Shown here: positions 49,877 through 61,380 of the stretch, piece by piece
How positions within the stretch are numbered: position 1 is the first letter of the stretch
How the letters are laid out: every line of letters starts with the position of its first letter
NCBI GenBank assembly: GCA_022316685.1
Contig: JAKJHU010000066.1
Span: forward strand, 1,550,001 to 1,614,000
Reading direction: 5' to 3'
Source of the DNA: Progne subis subis
Lineage: Eukaryota; Chordata; Aves; Passeriformes; Hirundinidae
DNA: 64,000 bases
The notes under the pieces: model-generated
Database searches by the model: none
What the model was told of the DNA's origin: nothing
The model's input: only the letters and a program-made list of their open reading frames with translations
Made by a program: the position numbers and the translations under genes

Positions 49877-51848
49877 ACCACCCTAACAATCTGCAGAGTA
49901 GAACACTAAGAACTTAATAGAAGACACAAAAATTGGCAGCTTTATGAAATTCACTCCTTTCCAAGACTGTTTTAAGTATAAATCAACTGAAATATTGGTT
50001 TGTCATTCAGTGTAAAAGAACATGATCTGTTGAGACAGATGGTTTCTACCACTTCAAAAAAATTAAAGAGTTGCTGTTGCAAAGTAAGGAACCTCTGAAG
50101 CTTTAAAAAAGTGATCTATACCATACCCTTTGGAAAGAAAATTATTTAAAAGCTCCAAAGTCCTACAGGGAAATAAGGGGAAAAATAGTAAAAGGGAATA
50201 ATCATTCAGTTAAGAAAATGGTGAAATAAATGGGCCATTTCTGATATTCATATTTATTAAAGTATATTCAGGCTCATGATTTTGAAGGTGTCAACCACAA
50301 ACACCTATTTTATGCACTGAGCTTATACATCTGTTATATACATCTGTTAAACAGAAACAGAGATACAAGGTCCCTTGTGACAGTGTGCTTTGCTATTGAC
50401 CTAAAGATGATGACATGTGAGTAGGGAAGGAGAAAACGCCTCAGATGCCAGAGCAATCCCATACATATTTCATATAAAGGCGTGGAGGAACACCCTTTAG
50501 CCTGTGTCTGAATGACACCAGCACAGGCTGAGTTTACCCTGACGCTGGTCAATATTCAGGATTTGCTGTACTCACTAGAGATGACAATGTTTCATTTTCC
50601 CTTCCCTATTACAGAGGCTGGGAAGAGCTGACAAAACAGGAAGGCAACTTTTTGCCGTAACAGCTGGCAGGAGATTTTTATAGACACAAAAACCAATTAA
50701 GTGTCCTGATTCTGGGCATGTAACTCCCCTGGAGCCTTTGTTTAGAAGTGCTTATCTGCTTGCATAGGCACAAGCATCCACAAATCCATGTACAGGTATG
50801 TGTGTGTATCCAAACAAAGCACCACAGAGTGCACTGAAATGAGCTGTTGCTCTCCTGAGGAAAAACCCAACATGTTATCCCTGTGAAAACAGTACAGGAG
50901 AGAGTTTCATAACAGTATTACTTCATCAATAGAAGGCTGACATTAAATTCAGTTCTAAAGGGCAGCTTATCCATAGAAAAAGTTCATTCAGGAAGTCAGA
51001 GAAAGCTTTTTTCCTTATCTATTGAATGCAGTTGTTTACATTTAGTATCTAAAGAAACTTCTTTAATTTCTGACAAAGCAGTACCACATTTTTTTCCTCT
51101 TTCTGAGGACCACTCATATTAAAAAGGAGCATCACCTAAACATACATCCTATATTCATTCATTCATTCATTCGTTCCCATATTGGCCATTCCATTACTTC
51201 CTACATCTGTTCATAAAAGTTTTGTATCTTTCAAAGCATTAATAGCTATTGTAGCCCAGGTTAAATTATTTATATACAACAGGTCATAGTCACACACATA
51301 ATTTGTTTACAGGAGCTGCTTTCTTTCCATTCAAAAATACCCAAAACCTCATGCCAGATTTTCTCTCTTGCTGACCTCATTTACACAAGCCCAAGCACGT
51401 TAGTGATTTTTCTCCCAGACAAGGCCTAGGCTGTGATTCCAATAAAGAGAAGCACAGGTCGCCCTGTTGAAAACAAAACATTTTTATTGCTTTCTAAACC
51501 TCGGGCATAAACATTCATTGCTTCATCTGACAAAATCCAACCAATAAAGACTGCAAAAAGAGTGAGATTAATAGAAGCAGCTTTCTAGAACATAGCACTA
51601 CACTCTAGACACTGGAAGTCTTGAAAATTGCACATCGTAAAATTTGGCCTGTAGAAGAGTGAGGAAAATACTCTTCTTTCCTCATTTGGGTGTTCAGCCC
51701 AAGCAAATCCACACTTCCCTGGAAGCTGCAAGACCTAATACAGGCTGAGTCCCCTGTGTCTGGACTGAATTTGTTGCTAATAATTCTTGGGACACTTCCT
51801 TCATTTGACAGGTTCCTGTTATAATAGGCCAGCAGAGATCAGTAGATG
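49877..51848. other. unique non-coding sequence
   Basis: Nothing recognised except the ATTC microsatellite at 51.15 kb. Confidence 0.5.
51153..51176. repeat. (ATTC)n microsatellite
   Basis: Five perfect ATTC units followed by a GTTC variant. Confidence 0.93.
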
Positions 51849-52135
51849 ACAAAATCACAGAATGCCTTGGGATGGAAGAGACAGACCATAAAGATGATCT
51901 TATCCCACCCCCCTGGGCAGGGAACCTTCCATCAGAGCAGGTTGCTCAGAGCCCCATCCAACGTGGCCCTGGACACTTCCAGGGATGGGGCTGCCACGGA
52001 TTCTCTGGGCAACCTGGGCAACCACCCTTTACAGTAAAAAAATTCTACCCAACATCGAATTCAATTCTACCCAACATCGAATTCAATTCTACCTCTTTCA
52101 GCTTCCCATCTTATATTTCATTGCTCCCCCATCTG
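51849..52135 (-). mobile_element. CR1 LINE 3' region, minus orientation
   Basis: It begins with 'aaatcacagaatgcc', the complement of the CR1 terminus, then 'gggatggaagagacagacc', 'gttgctcagagccccatcc', 'acttccagggatggggctg', 'gattctctgggcaacctgg' and 'accctttacagtaaa'. About 285 bases. It contains an internal 22-base tandem duplication, listed separately. Confidence 0.95.
52043..52093 (+). repeat. 22-base tandem duplication inside CR1
   Basis: TTCTACCCAACATCGAATTC plus AA is present at 52043-52064 and again at 52065-52086, followed by the first seven bases of a third copy. The copies are identical, so the duplication is younger than the CR1 insertion. Confidence 0.93.
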
Positions 52136-54711
52136 ACAGAAATTTAGAGGACTGAATTACAAATTGTCTCTGTTGCTCAACAGCTGGGAAGGAGTTTAGT
52201 CTCTGCCTGAGGAAACTAGGAGGGAAAGATAGTGTTGCTTTTCATGGTAAGTTCTTCAGATAACTTATATTTCTCTTTTAGTTTGTAACTTGTCTACAAA
52301 TGAGAAGTTCCAGCTGTTGCTAATTACTCCTTACCCAGTAGTTTGAGAAAGTATTTTCCTCTTGCCGCGTCTAGTCACTAACAAGGCTGCTTTAAATATC
52401 CCCAAGACTTCTTTTATTTTTTCTTTTAGTTACCATCTCCTTAAGAAGTAGGCAACCTTCTATTCAGATTAGGGATGCTGAATCTAAAATTCAGGTTCAT
52501 TTCATGGTGACAGTGCTGTTGTGAATTCAGGCTTCATGTTGATGTTACAGATGTCACAGCCTGGCAGAACACTGGGCCTAACACTCCTCCCAAAACACTA
52601 TCATCCAGCTGAAGCCTGTTTGGGATATTAACTGGCCTGTGTTCAACCCAGTTCACCTGTGCTCTGTTGGTCACGAACAGCCACAATCTTCCCTAGACTG
52701 TCAAGGGATGCAAAATACAAAGCCTTGTCTGCCATTTTCCCATCGTAATGCCATAAGGCAACGGTATTTTTAAAGGAATTCCTGGGTTACATTTGCTACA
52801 TTCTTATTAGTCAAATATTTTTGGCCAAATTTCTGCATATTTTCTTATATTTCCCCTTTTGCTGACAGACTGATCAGCCTGTGCTTATGTGGGGCAGCCC
52901 AGCTGCCTTTTTTGAACTGACATAGTCTAAACCATGGCCATGGTAGGGCAAATAAAAATTCCTCTTCAGGGCAGATTAAACCAGTCTACATATTTAATAA
53001 AATCTATTCCCAATAAATGTTTCCAGATATCTAAGTTGCTATGAAATTGAAACAAATTTCATTATCCTTGCATGATATGAGCCAATAATTCTGCTATGTT
53101 TCAAGTACAGAACCAAAATATCTGACACCCAGGATCTAGAGAAACCCGTTGCCCACCTCCGTCTTTCCTGCTGCGCTATTGAAAACTTTATCTCTGGAGA
53201 GTGATGACCTATACGAAGAGTTCACATACAGAAGGAAGTATGAAACTACTTTGAAAGAAACTGCTTTAAAAGACTGCTCAGACCAGCAGGGAGAAGCAGT
53301 GCCATTTTTTATCCTCACCTGTACATGCTGAATATTTTCCAGCTCTTGCTGAAGCAAAAGCCTACTCCCCATCTCCCATCTGGCCCCTCTTCCCCACCAT
53401 CAGAGGTGAAAATTATTTTTGTGGAACCACCTAAACTGATATTCCAAACTCTTGTCTAACCAGAATTGTCACGGGAAGCTGTCCTGGCCTGGGTGTCAGG
53501 ATGGGTTTTGGACACATGGAATGGAGAAACAACACTTGAACATTAATATAGCACAGGATCTTTTCTTTCTGCTCTAAACCCTGGCACAAGACTGGAGGAG
53601 TAGTAGCTGCAGCTTCATCAGCCATCGAGTTTGGCAGAAAGGAGAGCTTTACCAAGATCAATGATGTGTTTCAGATCAGGATTTATTCCTTAGGTCCTCT
53701 CAGACAAGGAGGAAAGGGAAGGTGCTCTCCCCTCTGCAAGCACTGCATGTGAATTTATTGAGAGCTGTCATCTAAAGCTGAGAGACTAAATTCAGTGTGT
53801 GTGGACACTCTTTGAAAGACTGCCAAAGGCTTCAGAAATAGGAACATAAATTGAAGGTGAACAAAACTGCAATTGAATCTATCTCCAGCAAATATAATTA
53901 AGAAAATAACCTAGTGAATGAAAAATATATTGGACTTTTAGAAATCATGTCATTTTCAATAATACAAGAAAAAGGCAGGAATTCCCAAATTGAAGAGTGA
54001 TAGAAGAACCATTTTGAAGTAAATAGGCTATCCCAGAGCCAAAGACTGTTCCTGCTTTACCAGCAACAATACCGGTATGTGGCAATAATGTTCACAGTCC
54101 CCTGAGCTACAGTACTGCTGTTTGCTCCTGGCACACCTTCAGCTTTTCCCACTTGGTCGTAGCCCTGACAGCCACCCCCGGTTCTGCCTCTGGCTTCTCT
54201 ATTACAACCTGATGTATCTCATAAATTTTCATTTTTCCCTATTCCTCCATTTCCCCCCTCATTTTCTCTTGCTGTATCTCTAAAATTGCTGTCCATACTA
54301 CTGGGAAAGCATAAGCTTCCAGCCAGAGGTATCCTCTTTCCTCACTGTGGAATTATTATAATCTAATAAACCATGAATAAAGAACTGTCCTATTTTCCAA
54401 TCACTTTCATTCAGAATTCTTTTCCTTTGGAAAATTATCTCTTTGAAAGCACCAGTGTGTGAATGACTAGCAGGTATGTACTCGGTTTGCTGTACGTGAA
54501 TGTAATCGTGTCATGATCATTCATCCTTAGGCAACACAGTCTAGGGACAAATCCATCTTTATCCAACATAATGAAGTCCAGGAGAGACTTTGTTTGCATC
54601 GAGCACAATATCATTTATGTTTGAAACTTAAAAACCCCAAACAAATCATCATCGATTATTTGCTACCAAGTGCATGGGTGTAGTAGCTTTGAATCAGAAA
54701 ATGAAATAATT
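52136..54711. other. unique non-coding sequence
   Basis: No gene or recognised repeat. Open frames are all under 80 codons. Confidence 0.5.
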
Positions 54712-54835
54712 GAATCCTAGAATGAGCTGGGTTGGAAGGGACCTTAAAGATCATCACATACCAACCCTGCTACCCTGGACAGGGACACCTTTTTCCAGAT
54801 TGCTCAGTCTCCTATCCTACCTCCCTGAACACTTC
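54712..54835 (-). mobile_element. CR1 LINE 3' end fragment
   Basis: Starts 'tcctagaatgagctggg', then 'ttggaagggaccttaaagat', 'ccctggacagggacacc' and 'ccagattgctcagtctcc', the reverse complement of the avian CR1 end. It fades out after 'cacttccag'. Confidence 0.9.
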
Positions 54836-55251
54836 CAGTTGCCATCTTACATCACAGCCTTGATTCTCCTCCATGTATTGTCAACTGGTGGTTATGGAAT
54901 AACACATCAAGGAGTTTGATTTGTCTCTTGCTTGAAATAGTTGAGTGGAGTGTACTGGTTTGGGCTAAAATCAGCACAGGGGAGACACCTTTGCATCACC
55001 ACACCACATCCCTGTTGGGTGTGCACTCTCAATCCTGCCAGTGCAGACCCTGGAGGCCATTGGTTTTGTGCTTCTCCTGCCATCTGTGGTCCATGATTCT
55101 TATTGACCTGCACAGATCTTCACAGCACCAGCCTCTGGGCACCTCCTATTCCACTTATTCATTAATTCCGCACAAATTCCATTTCAAGTACCCTTTTACT
55201 GACAAGAATATTTTATATTTTACAGAGACCCATTTTTCAGATTCCTCTTTT
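54836..55251. other. unique sequence between two CR1 fragments
   Basis: No gene. 'gtgtactggtttgggct' at 54949-54965 weakly recalls the start of some avian LTRs, but no matching end, polyadenylation signal or target duplication was found, so an LTR is not called. Confidence 0.4.
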
Positions 55252-55335
55252 TGAGCAACCTTGTGTGACCTCATGGCTGTCCCAGCTTTGATTAGAGACC
55301 TTCTGAGGTCCTTTCCAACCCTATTCATCCTTTGA
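55252..55335 (+). mobile_element. probable CR1 LINE 3' end fragment
   Basis: 'gagcaacctt', 'gattagagaccttctgaggt' and 'cctttccaaccctattcatc' follow CR1 variants ending 'gatgacctccagaggtccct'. Diverged, about 85 bases. Confidence 0.7.
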
Positions 55336-55946
55336 TCCAAAAATCCCCTCCACTCTTTTTATTTTTTCCCCCACTCCAGCCATTTTAGACTGTTTATGGC
55401 TGGAGATACTAAATCTGTTTATTCAAATCAGGAGTCTGTCAACAAGATAACTCTATCAGATTTTTAAAATATAAATTCACAGTTCCATTGATTGTAATTC
55501 GTGGTACAGAAAGGAATTACCTCATGTAAGAAATAAGAAAATGGATTTCATTAATGAGCAGGTAAAATTTTGAGTTTGTACTGCCTGGACCTTCACCTAT
55601 CTTCCTAAACAAGCTAGTTTAAAATCCTCTTGAGAGTTCCAGCTATGATTTGACTGAAACACAAGCACTGTGTATATGGCTTACCAGGCTCTCAGTGGGG
55701 AATGGGGGGAGACTGATCTCCAACAGATCTCAGCCAATTTACATCTTTCACAAACCTGTAAATCGGGCCTTTTCCCAACATTCCTCAATCCCTGAAAGAT
55801 CTGCTGTGCTGTGACTGTAGCCTGCCAGAGCCATCCTGACGTGTCCTGCCTGTCTCTCCAACTTGCCACATTACTGAGACAATATGGGGGGCAACATCTG
55901 CTCCCCTGCATCCTTCCAGGGCTCAAGGAGCAAGATGCGGTGATGA

Positions 55947-55951
<5 letters not shown>
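55336..55951. other. unique non-coding sequence
   Basis: No gene. The minus-strand frame of 185 codons (55681-56238) runs through the adjoining poly-A tract as poly-Phe. It has no recognisable domain and is treated as chance. Confidence 0.5.

Positions 55952-55996
<45 letters not shown>
55952..55996. repeat. long poly-A tract
   Basis: 45 uninterrupted As, followed by A/G-rich sequence. No polyadenylation signal lies upstream. Confidence 0.97.
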
Positions 55997-55998
<2 letters not shown>

Positions 55999-58900
55999 AA
56001 GAAAAAAGGAAAACAATGGTGTAAGGCACATGTTGGGATCTTTTGAGGATTGTGCAGCAGCTGAGGCACGGGGATCTGGGGGATGAGTAATTTCAGGCAG
56101 ACACAAACTTTCCCCACCACTTCCCCACCTTACATGAAAGGAAAGGCAGTCGGAGCCAGACCATCTGGACAACTCTGTGGGAGCAGAGCCTGCAGAGAGG
56201 ACTGGGATGCCTGCGATGCTGAGCTGGAAACAAAGCAAAACAACTTCCTCTGCAGGCCTTCCTCAGCTCACTCATCAGCAGCTATCAGCTGATTTATATC
56301 AACGAGTACTTGCAGCATTTAACTCTTATTATCACCCTCCAAATGGAAAAGAAGGTTAAACCAAAGAAGTACAAAATATTATGAGAAGAGTGACATTAAA
56401 TTAAACCTGTGATAGAGTTTCAGGGCCGTTGCCATTGAAACCAAGAGAAATTTGCCACAGGACACGCAGCAGAGGTTGGAAAGTGCTGTAAGGATTCAGT
56501 GTCCTACTGTTGTCATAGCACTATACTGTATTCACAAATGGTTTAGAAGTTAAATTTGAAATAGAAATTCATAGGAGAGGCAACTAAACAAGCAGGACAA
56601 TATGTCACCAGAACAAGGAGATGTGCAGAACTTGACAATTTGTATGAAAATCCCAAGACAACTTCCTCACTGATCAGATTTCTATTGCTACACAAATCTT
56701 CCTCTGTGCAGATTAGCATTTGTTCTTTTATTATTTAACTACAAAATTTCTAACTTTCGTAAATTCCTCAATTATTCCTCCATTAGCCCCATTATCCCAT
56801 CTAACTATTCTTTTTCCTACAATGATTTCAGTTTTGAATTACCCAGCAGTAAAACATTCAATGGAAAGAAACTGACAATTGTATAGAATTATGTTATATA
56901 TTCAGGAATGTGTGAACCTATCACATACTAAATACAGCCTAAAAAGAAAGGGAAAAAAAAAAAAAAAAGGCTTAAAATTTCAGTAATTATTACAAAATAT
57001 TTGACCACACCTGTTCACAATGAAATATATTGTCTCCCACACTGCAATATTTATTGCCTATGAAGACCATTAAGGAAAGATTTATTCTGGTTGACACTAG
57101 GCAGTAGTTAAGATATAAACTGTTGCCTAAAATGATAAATTATTCTGTTTCTAAATGACAAAGGACCTTTCCACACAGCTTAATAAATTTTAGAATTTCT
57201 GATACACAATTCCTGTATTCAGTTATTTCAAGCAGATGCTTGTAAGTAAAGGACTGTTGGTTTCATCAAAACCGGAATATGTACTTGACGAGACCAGGTC
57301 TGTTAATTTTAACTTTTGATATTCAAGCTTTATAAATTATATCTGTATAATTTTGGGAAATTGCAATGGAATGTGATAGCCACTATTGTTTCTTTCTCCT
57401 GGATTGCTGCAGAAAGTGGTTGTGTCCACCTATACCCATCCAAGTAGATTTGGAATCTCTTAAATTAAAAAAATTAATGGTGGGAAAATTGCTATATAAA
57501 GAAAAAAAAATTTAGTTACCTCTGTAATGATCAGTACTAAAAGGCTTTTAAGGTACTAGAAAGCTTTGGAGTTTTAAAACAAAGCGAATACAGGGGTCAG
57601 GAAAAATATTATAAATAATCTTTAGATTAAATGAATGTCATAAGAATGTTTTCTCAGAGAAAACATTGGTGGCTTCATATAAATTATCTTTCCTTCTAAC
57701 AGACATGTTAACTTTTGATGTAGAGTGGGTCTCTGCTGTTCAATACACCAAGAAATAAAAGTTCATGTATGTGCCATGACAGAGGCAAATTTCTGTTGTC
57801 TCTAATTTGGCAGAAATATAGGAAATGCAGATAGAGCATAAAACCCTCACTGGGAAGCTGGGCACTGGTACACCTCAAATCCTAATTAGTTTATTGATTA
57901 GGTCTATAAAGATGGTGTCCTGTTAACAAAAAGGATGTGTTATCCATCCTTTGTCTATTGTAGTGCTGTAGCAGTTCCAGCAAGTTTAACATATAGATTT
58001 ATACACTTGTCTCTACAGTCCATTTATAAACAAGTAGCTCAGAGGATTTAGCTAACCCCCATCTGGTTTCTTGAAAAGCAGAAGTGCAAAAATATCAAAG
58101 TAACAGAAATAAAAATAATTTTAACCGGTCTCCATCTGGCAATTTTAATAATGGAAATGTTAAGTTGTAAAATGTGCCAGCTATCCAGGCTTTGCGCAAA
58201 AAAGAAAAATTGTGCTTAAAAACATTTAAAAGTCAAGACAGGTTAGATAAGAATTTAGCTGAGGGTCAACTAACTTCAATATCACAGAAATCTGGGTCAC
58301 AGTTTACTCCAGCTCAGAGAAAGCATATTTCCTCTTCAGTATTGGGCCTTGCAACACTTTCTTCTGGATAGGAGACAGAGGTTGCACAAGGAGATTTCTA
58401 AAATGCCTCTTTCTGCAACGGAAGTTGTGACATTAATTTAAAATGTTTAAACTCTTTTACATTCTGAAAAAGGTTTTCTTTTAGTGTTTGATAGCTGAAA
58501 GGGTTAAGGTGGCCAGGAAGGGCCAGATCTTGGACTCGTTTGAAAGAATAAAAGAGAACAAACTCCCATTGACTATTATTAGTTGAATCTTACAAACCAG
58601 ATTTGCATACTCCATCAGGAAACATGGATGCTGAAATCATCAGTGCTACATTTAATGTGATATATTTTCAAAGTTAGTCTAAAACCTTTGCACAGCAGGT
58701 TTGGAATGATCATGGTTAGCATTTTTCTTCTATTTTTCCATTCTTCCCACTTCTCACTTTTGTTTTGTTTCACTTTGAATACTTCACAGTATTTGTATTT
58801 TGAAAGCTGGCCTATTTTCCCTCACAAAGCAGATTCAGTTTGTGGTATAAATGCTAAATCAGCATGTGTCAAACTTGTTAAACCTTTTTTATGCCAGGCC

Positions 58901-59294
58901 TTGAAGGACCTGATAAAATAAAGCTGTAAAGATATACATTTTAATAAAACATTATTCATGCACTGTTAGTCCACAAAATATTCTCATGTACTATACAGAA
59001 ATGAAAAGCAGAATTTCTCTGGCCTAAAGCTAACTTTTTATGACTCCCTTGGTGATTTTTCCTTCTTTAATACTACTTTATTTATTTATTTTACAATAAG
59101 CCTTCAGAAAAAGGGTGGCATTTTTCTCAACACTTTTGCATATGTGTTTTTTTGTTTTTTTTTTTTCCCCTGACCTTTTACATCATCTATAGAATAATTT
59201 AATAGGGGTGTGGAAACCAGGCAGAGTAACTGCTGGAAGCTATATATGCTGATCAAAACCCAGAGAGCAGCTCTGGCGAGAACACAACTGCGGT
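55997..59294. other. unique AT-rich non-coding sequence
   Basis: About 3.3 kb without a recognised repeat apart from 16 As at 56953-56968 and a T run at 59149-59166. The segment 58500-58680 has an inverted octamer-like ATTTGCATA (58602-58610) and homeodomain-like motifs. No gene. Confidence 0.5.
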
Positions 59295-59425
59295 TGTGTG
59301 GTTCAGACACTGGCTTGGGAGTCATGAGATCTGGATTTCCTTCCTTAATCTGCCTGACCCTTCTGAGTGATACCAGCTCTCTGTTTGCTCAGCAGGAATG
59401 ATAATATTTACATTCCCCCATTCTT
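59295..59425 (+). mobile_element. MIR-like ancient SINE, best preserved copy
   Basis: 'gtgtggttcagacactggc', 'ttgggagtcatgagatctgg' and 'atttccttcct', then 'tctgcctgacccttctgag', 'ctctctgtttgctcagcagg' and 'aatgataatatttacattcc' follow the tRNA-derived head, core and tail of MIR-type amniote SINEs in order. About 130 bases. Confidence 0.7.
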
Positions 59426-59691
59426 TTGTCTATTAAAATGATAGGTGACTTGAGAATCCTACTGTCTTTTGTAGTGCTCCTACATGGTGCAGTTATTCCA
59501 GCTGATGTTTTCAGGTATCACCAAAAGGTAAAAATGCACATGAGGAACCCAAGCATCCTGCCCTCATGTGTAACTGCACTCCTGCAAGTCTGAGGAAGAA
59601 AGCCCCGAGACAAGGAGGGCTCCAGTGCAGGCCTGTAGGCAAAGCCAAGCCTTTATGTGCTTAAATACTGGAGCATGGGTTTTTACATTTC
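59426..59691. other. unique non-coding sequence
   Basis: Short spacer between the SINE and the next CR1. Nothing recognised. Confidence 0.5.
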
Positions 59692-59835
59692 ATAAAATCA
59701 TAGAATTATTTGGGTTGAAAAGGATCTTAAACACCACCTGGTTTCAACCTTCCACTAGGCCAGGTTACTCAAGACCCCATCCAAGATGGCCTTGAACATT
59801 TCCAGGGATGAGAAATCCACGGCATTTCACAGTCT
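59692..59835 (-). mobile_element. CR1 LINE 3' end fragment
   Basis: 'aaaatcatagaattatttgg', 'gttgaaaaggatcttaaaca', 'caggttactcaagacccca' and 'acatttccagggatgagaaa' match the reverse complement of the avian CR1 terminus. About 145 bases, fairly well preserved. Confidence 0.95.
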
Positions 59836-61340
59836 GCAAGTCCTTAAATGCACTGGAATGTCTCAGGTATCCAATACTGGCAGCATCCTGGAGGCTTTCC
59901 GAAGACACTCACTGGAAGGTGCACAGTATTCAGTGATGTAGAGTTATCTCTTGCTCTCATTCAAGGCACCTGTTTTGTTGGTCTGGTTTTCTTCTCTTTG
60001 GACCATTTTCATGATTGTGACTCACACCTTTCTGCCCACCATTCATTCAAATTTATCAGGGAACATGAACTCTGTGGCACTCTCAAGGACATCACCAGAT
60101 TTCCAGGCTTTGGGAGTGCACAAACCTACAGGACTTTCAAAATTTCATCCCCTGGATGTGTCCTTCTGTGACTGGTTTTCCTATAAAGGGTCCTCTGTTA
60201 AAAGAGCAGCTACCATAGAGAATTCCAACCCCACTAGACCTAAACTTCTTTCCACACTCACTGCTTTTTGGAAATCAGTACAACTTCCATGGATATTTGC
60301 TTCCTTTTGTCCTTGCTGATCACACTGCTGCTGCTGACTGAATGATCAACAAATAGTCAAGACTAACATCTGGATTTATAAAGACTTCTTCAGGAACAAG
60401 CAAAGAATTTCTCTTCTGAGTCAGTAACAACCAGTTGCTGTGCAAATATCAAGTACTGTAACTGGGTTAACTACAAACCCATAGAAAACCACAAGGATTG
60501 AAGGAGATAATTATCTTTAATATGGCATGACAAAGAAAAATTTTCTCCTATTATGCAAAAAATGAGGTGCATGGAGCAAAAGGCAGAACTGCTGTTGGTA
60601 ATGTAGTTCCTCTCCTCCACTGTAGGCACTGGTAGCACAGAGCAGCTTATTCTTTCTTTTTCTCCCCATGCCTGAGATTATTTTTTCCTGTCTTGAAGGA
60701 GTCCCACTGTTCTTCCCTGCCTTCCACACCTGCTCTCTTCTTCTTTGTTGAGCTACAAAGTAAAACAATAAACATTCAAGGCACAAAAAATTCACAATGT
60801 TTGGCTCCCAGTACTCAGAAACCGATGAACTGAGAAGGAAGGGAAGAACTTTTTCTAACTGAGCCTCGAGTTCCTCCTTCAGCAGATGAACTGCTCAAAT
60901 ATAAATGTTTAATCCATATTCTGCCCTATTTAGAGGTATTTTGGGCTGAGGATTTCAGTAGGATTCTTGCCAAAAGAGCGGGCAAGCAAGGAGTGCTGGC
61001 TGGTTGTGCAAAAGCGAGCAGGAAGCAGTCCTAGGGTTTGGGAGGTGGGTTTTGCGTGCTGGGAGATTAATGCAAGCCACTCAGCATCTCCTTCCTCCCC
61101 CCTTACTGTGCTGTAGGTTCAGGAGGAACAATGACATTTTTCTCCTTTGTGCTGATTTGAAAGCTACTGATGAAAACTGATACTTAAGGACTAGTTAGTA
61201 ATGTACAGAGGAAATTCTTGGAGGGAAAAAAAAAGAACAGTAAATATGCCTTTCAGTCCAAATGTATGTGGCTTTATTCAAGGCAAGAAAAAAAATGCTT
61301 TTCTCAGAAAAGTGACATATCCAGAAAGAAAAAATCACTT

Positions 61341-61380
<40 letters not shown>

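Noticed and set aside
54949..55170. Possible avian LTR
   Set aside because: Only about 17 bases resemble an LTR start. No end, polyadenylation signal or target duplication was seen, and there are no retroviral genes in the window.
55681..56238. 185-codon minus-strand open frame
   Set aside because: It is lengthened by poly-Phe translated from the poly-A/poly-T tract. The rest has no domain and is interrupted in composition.
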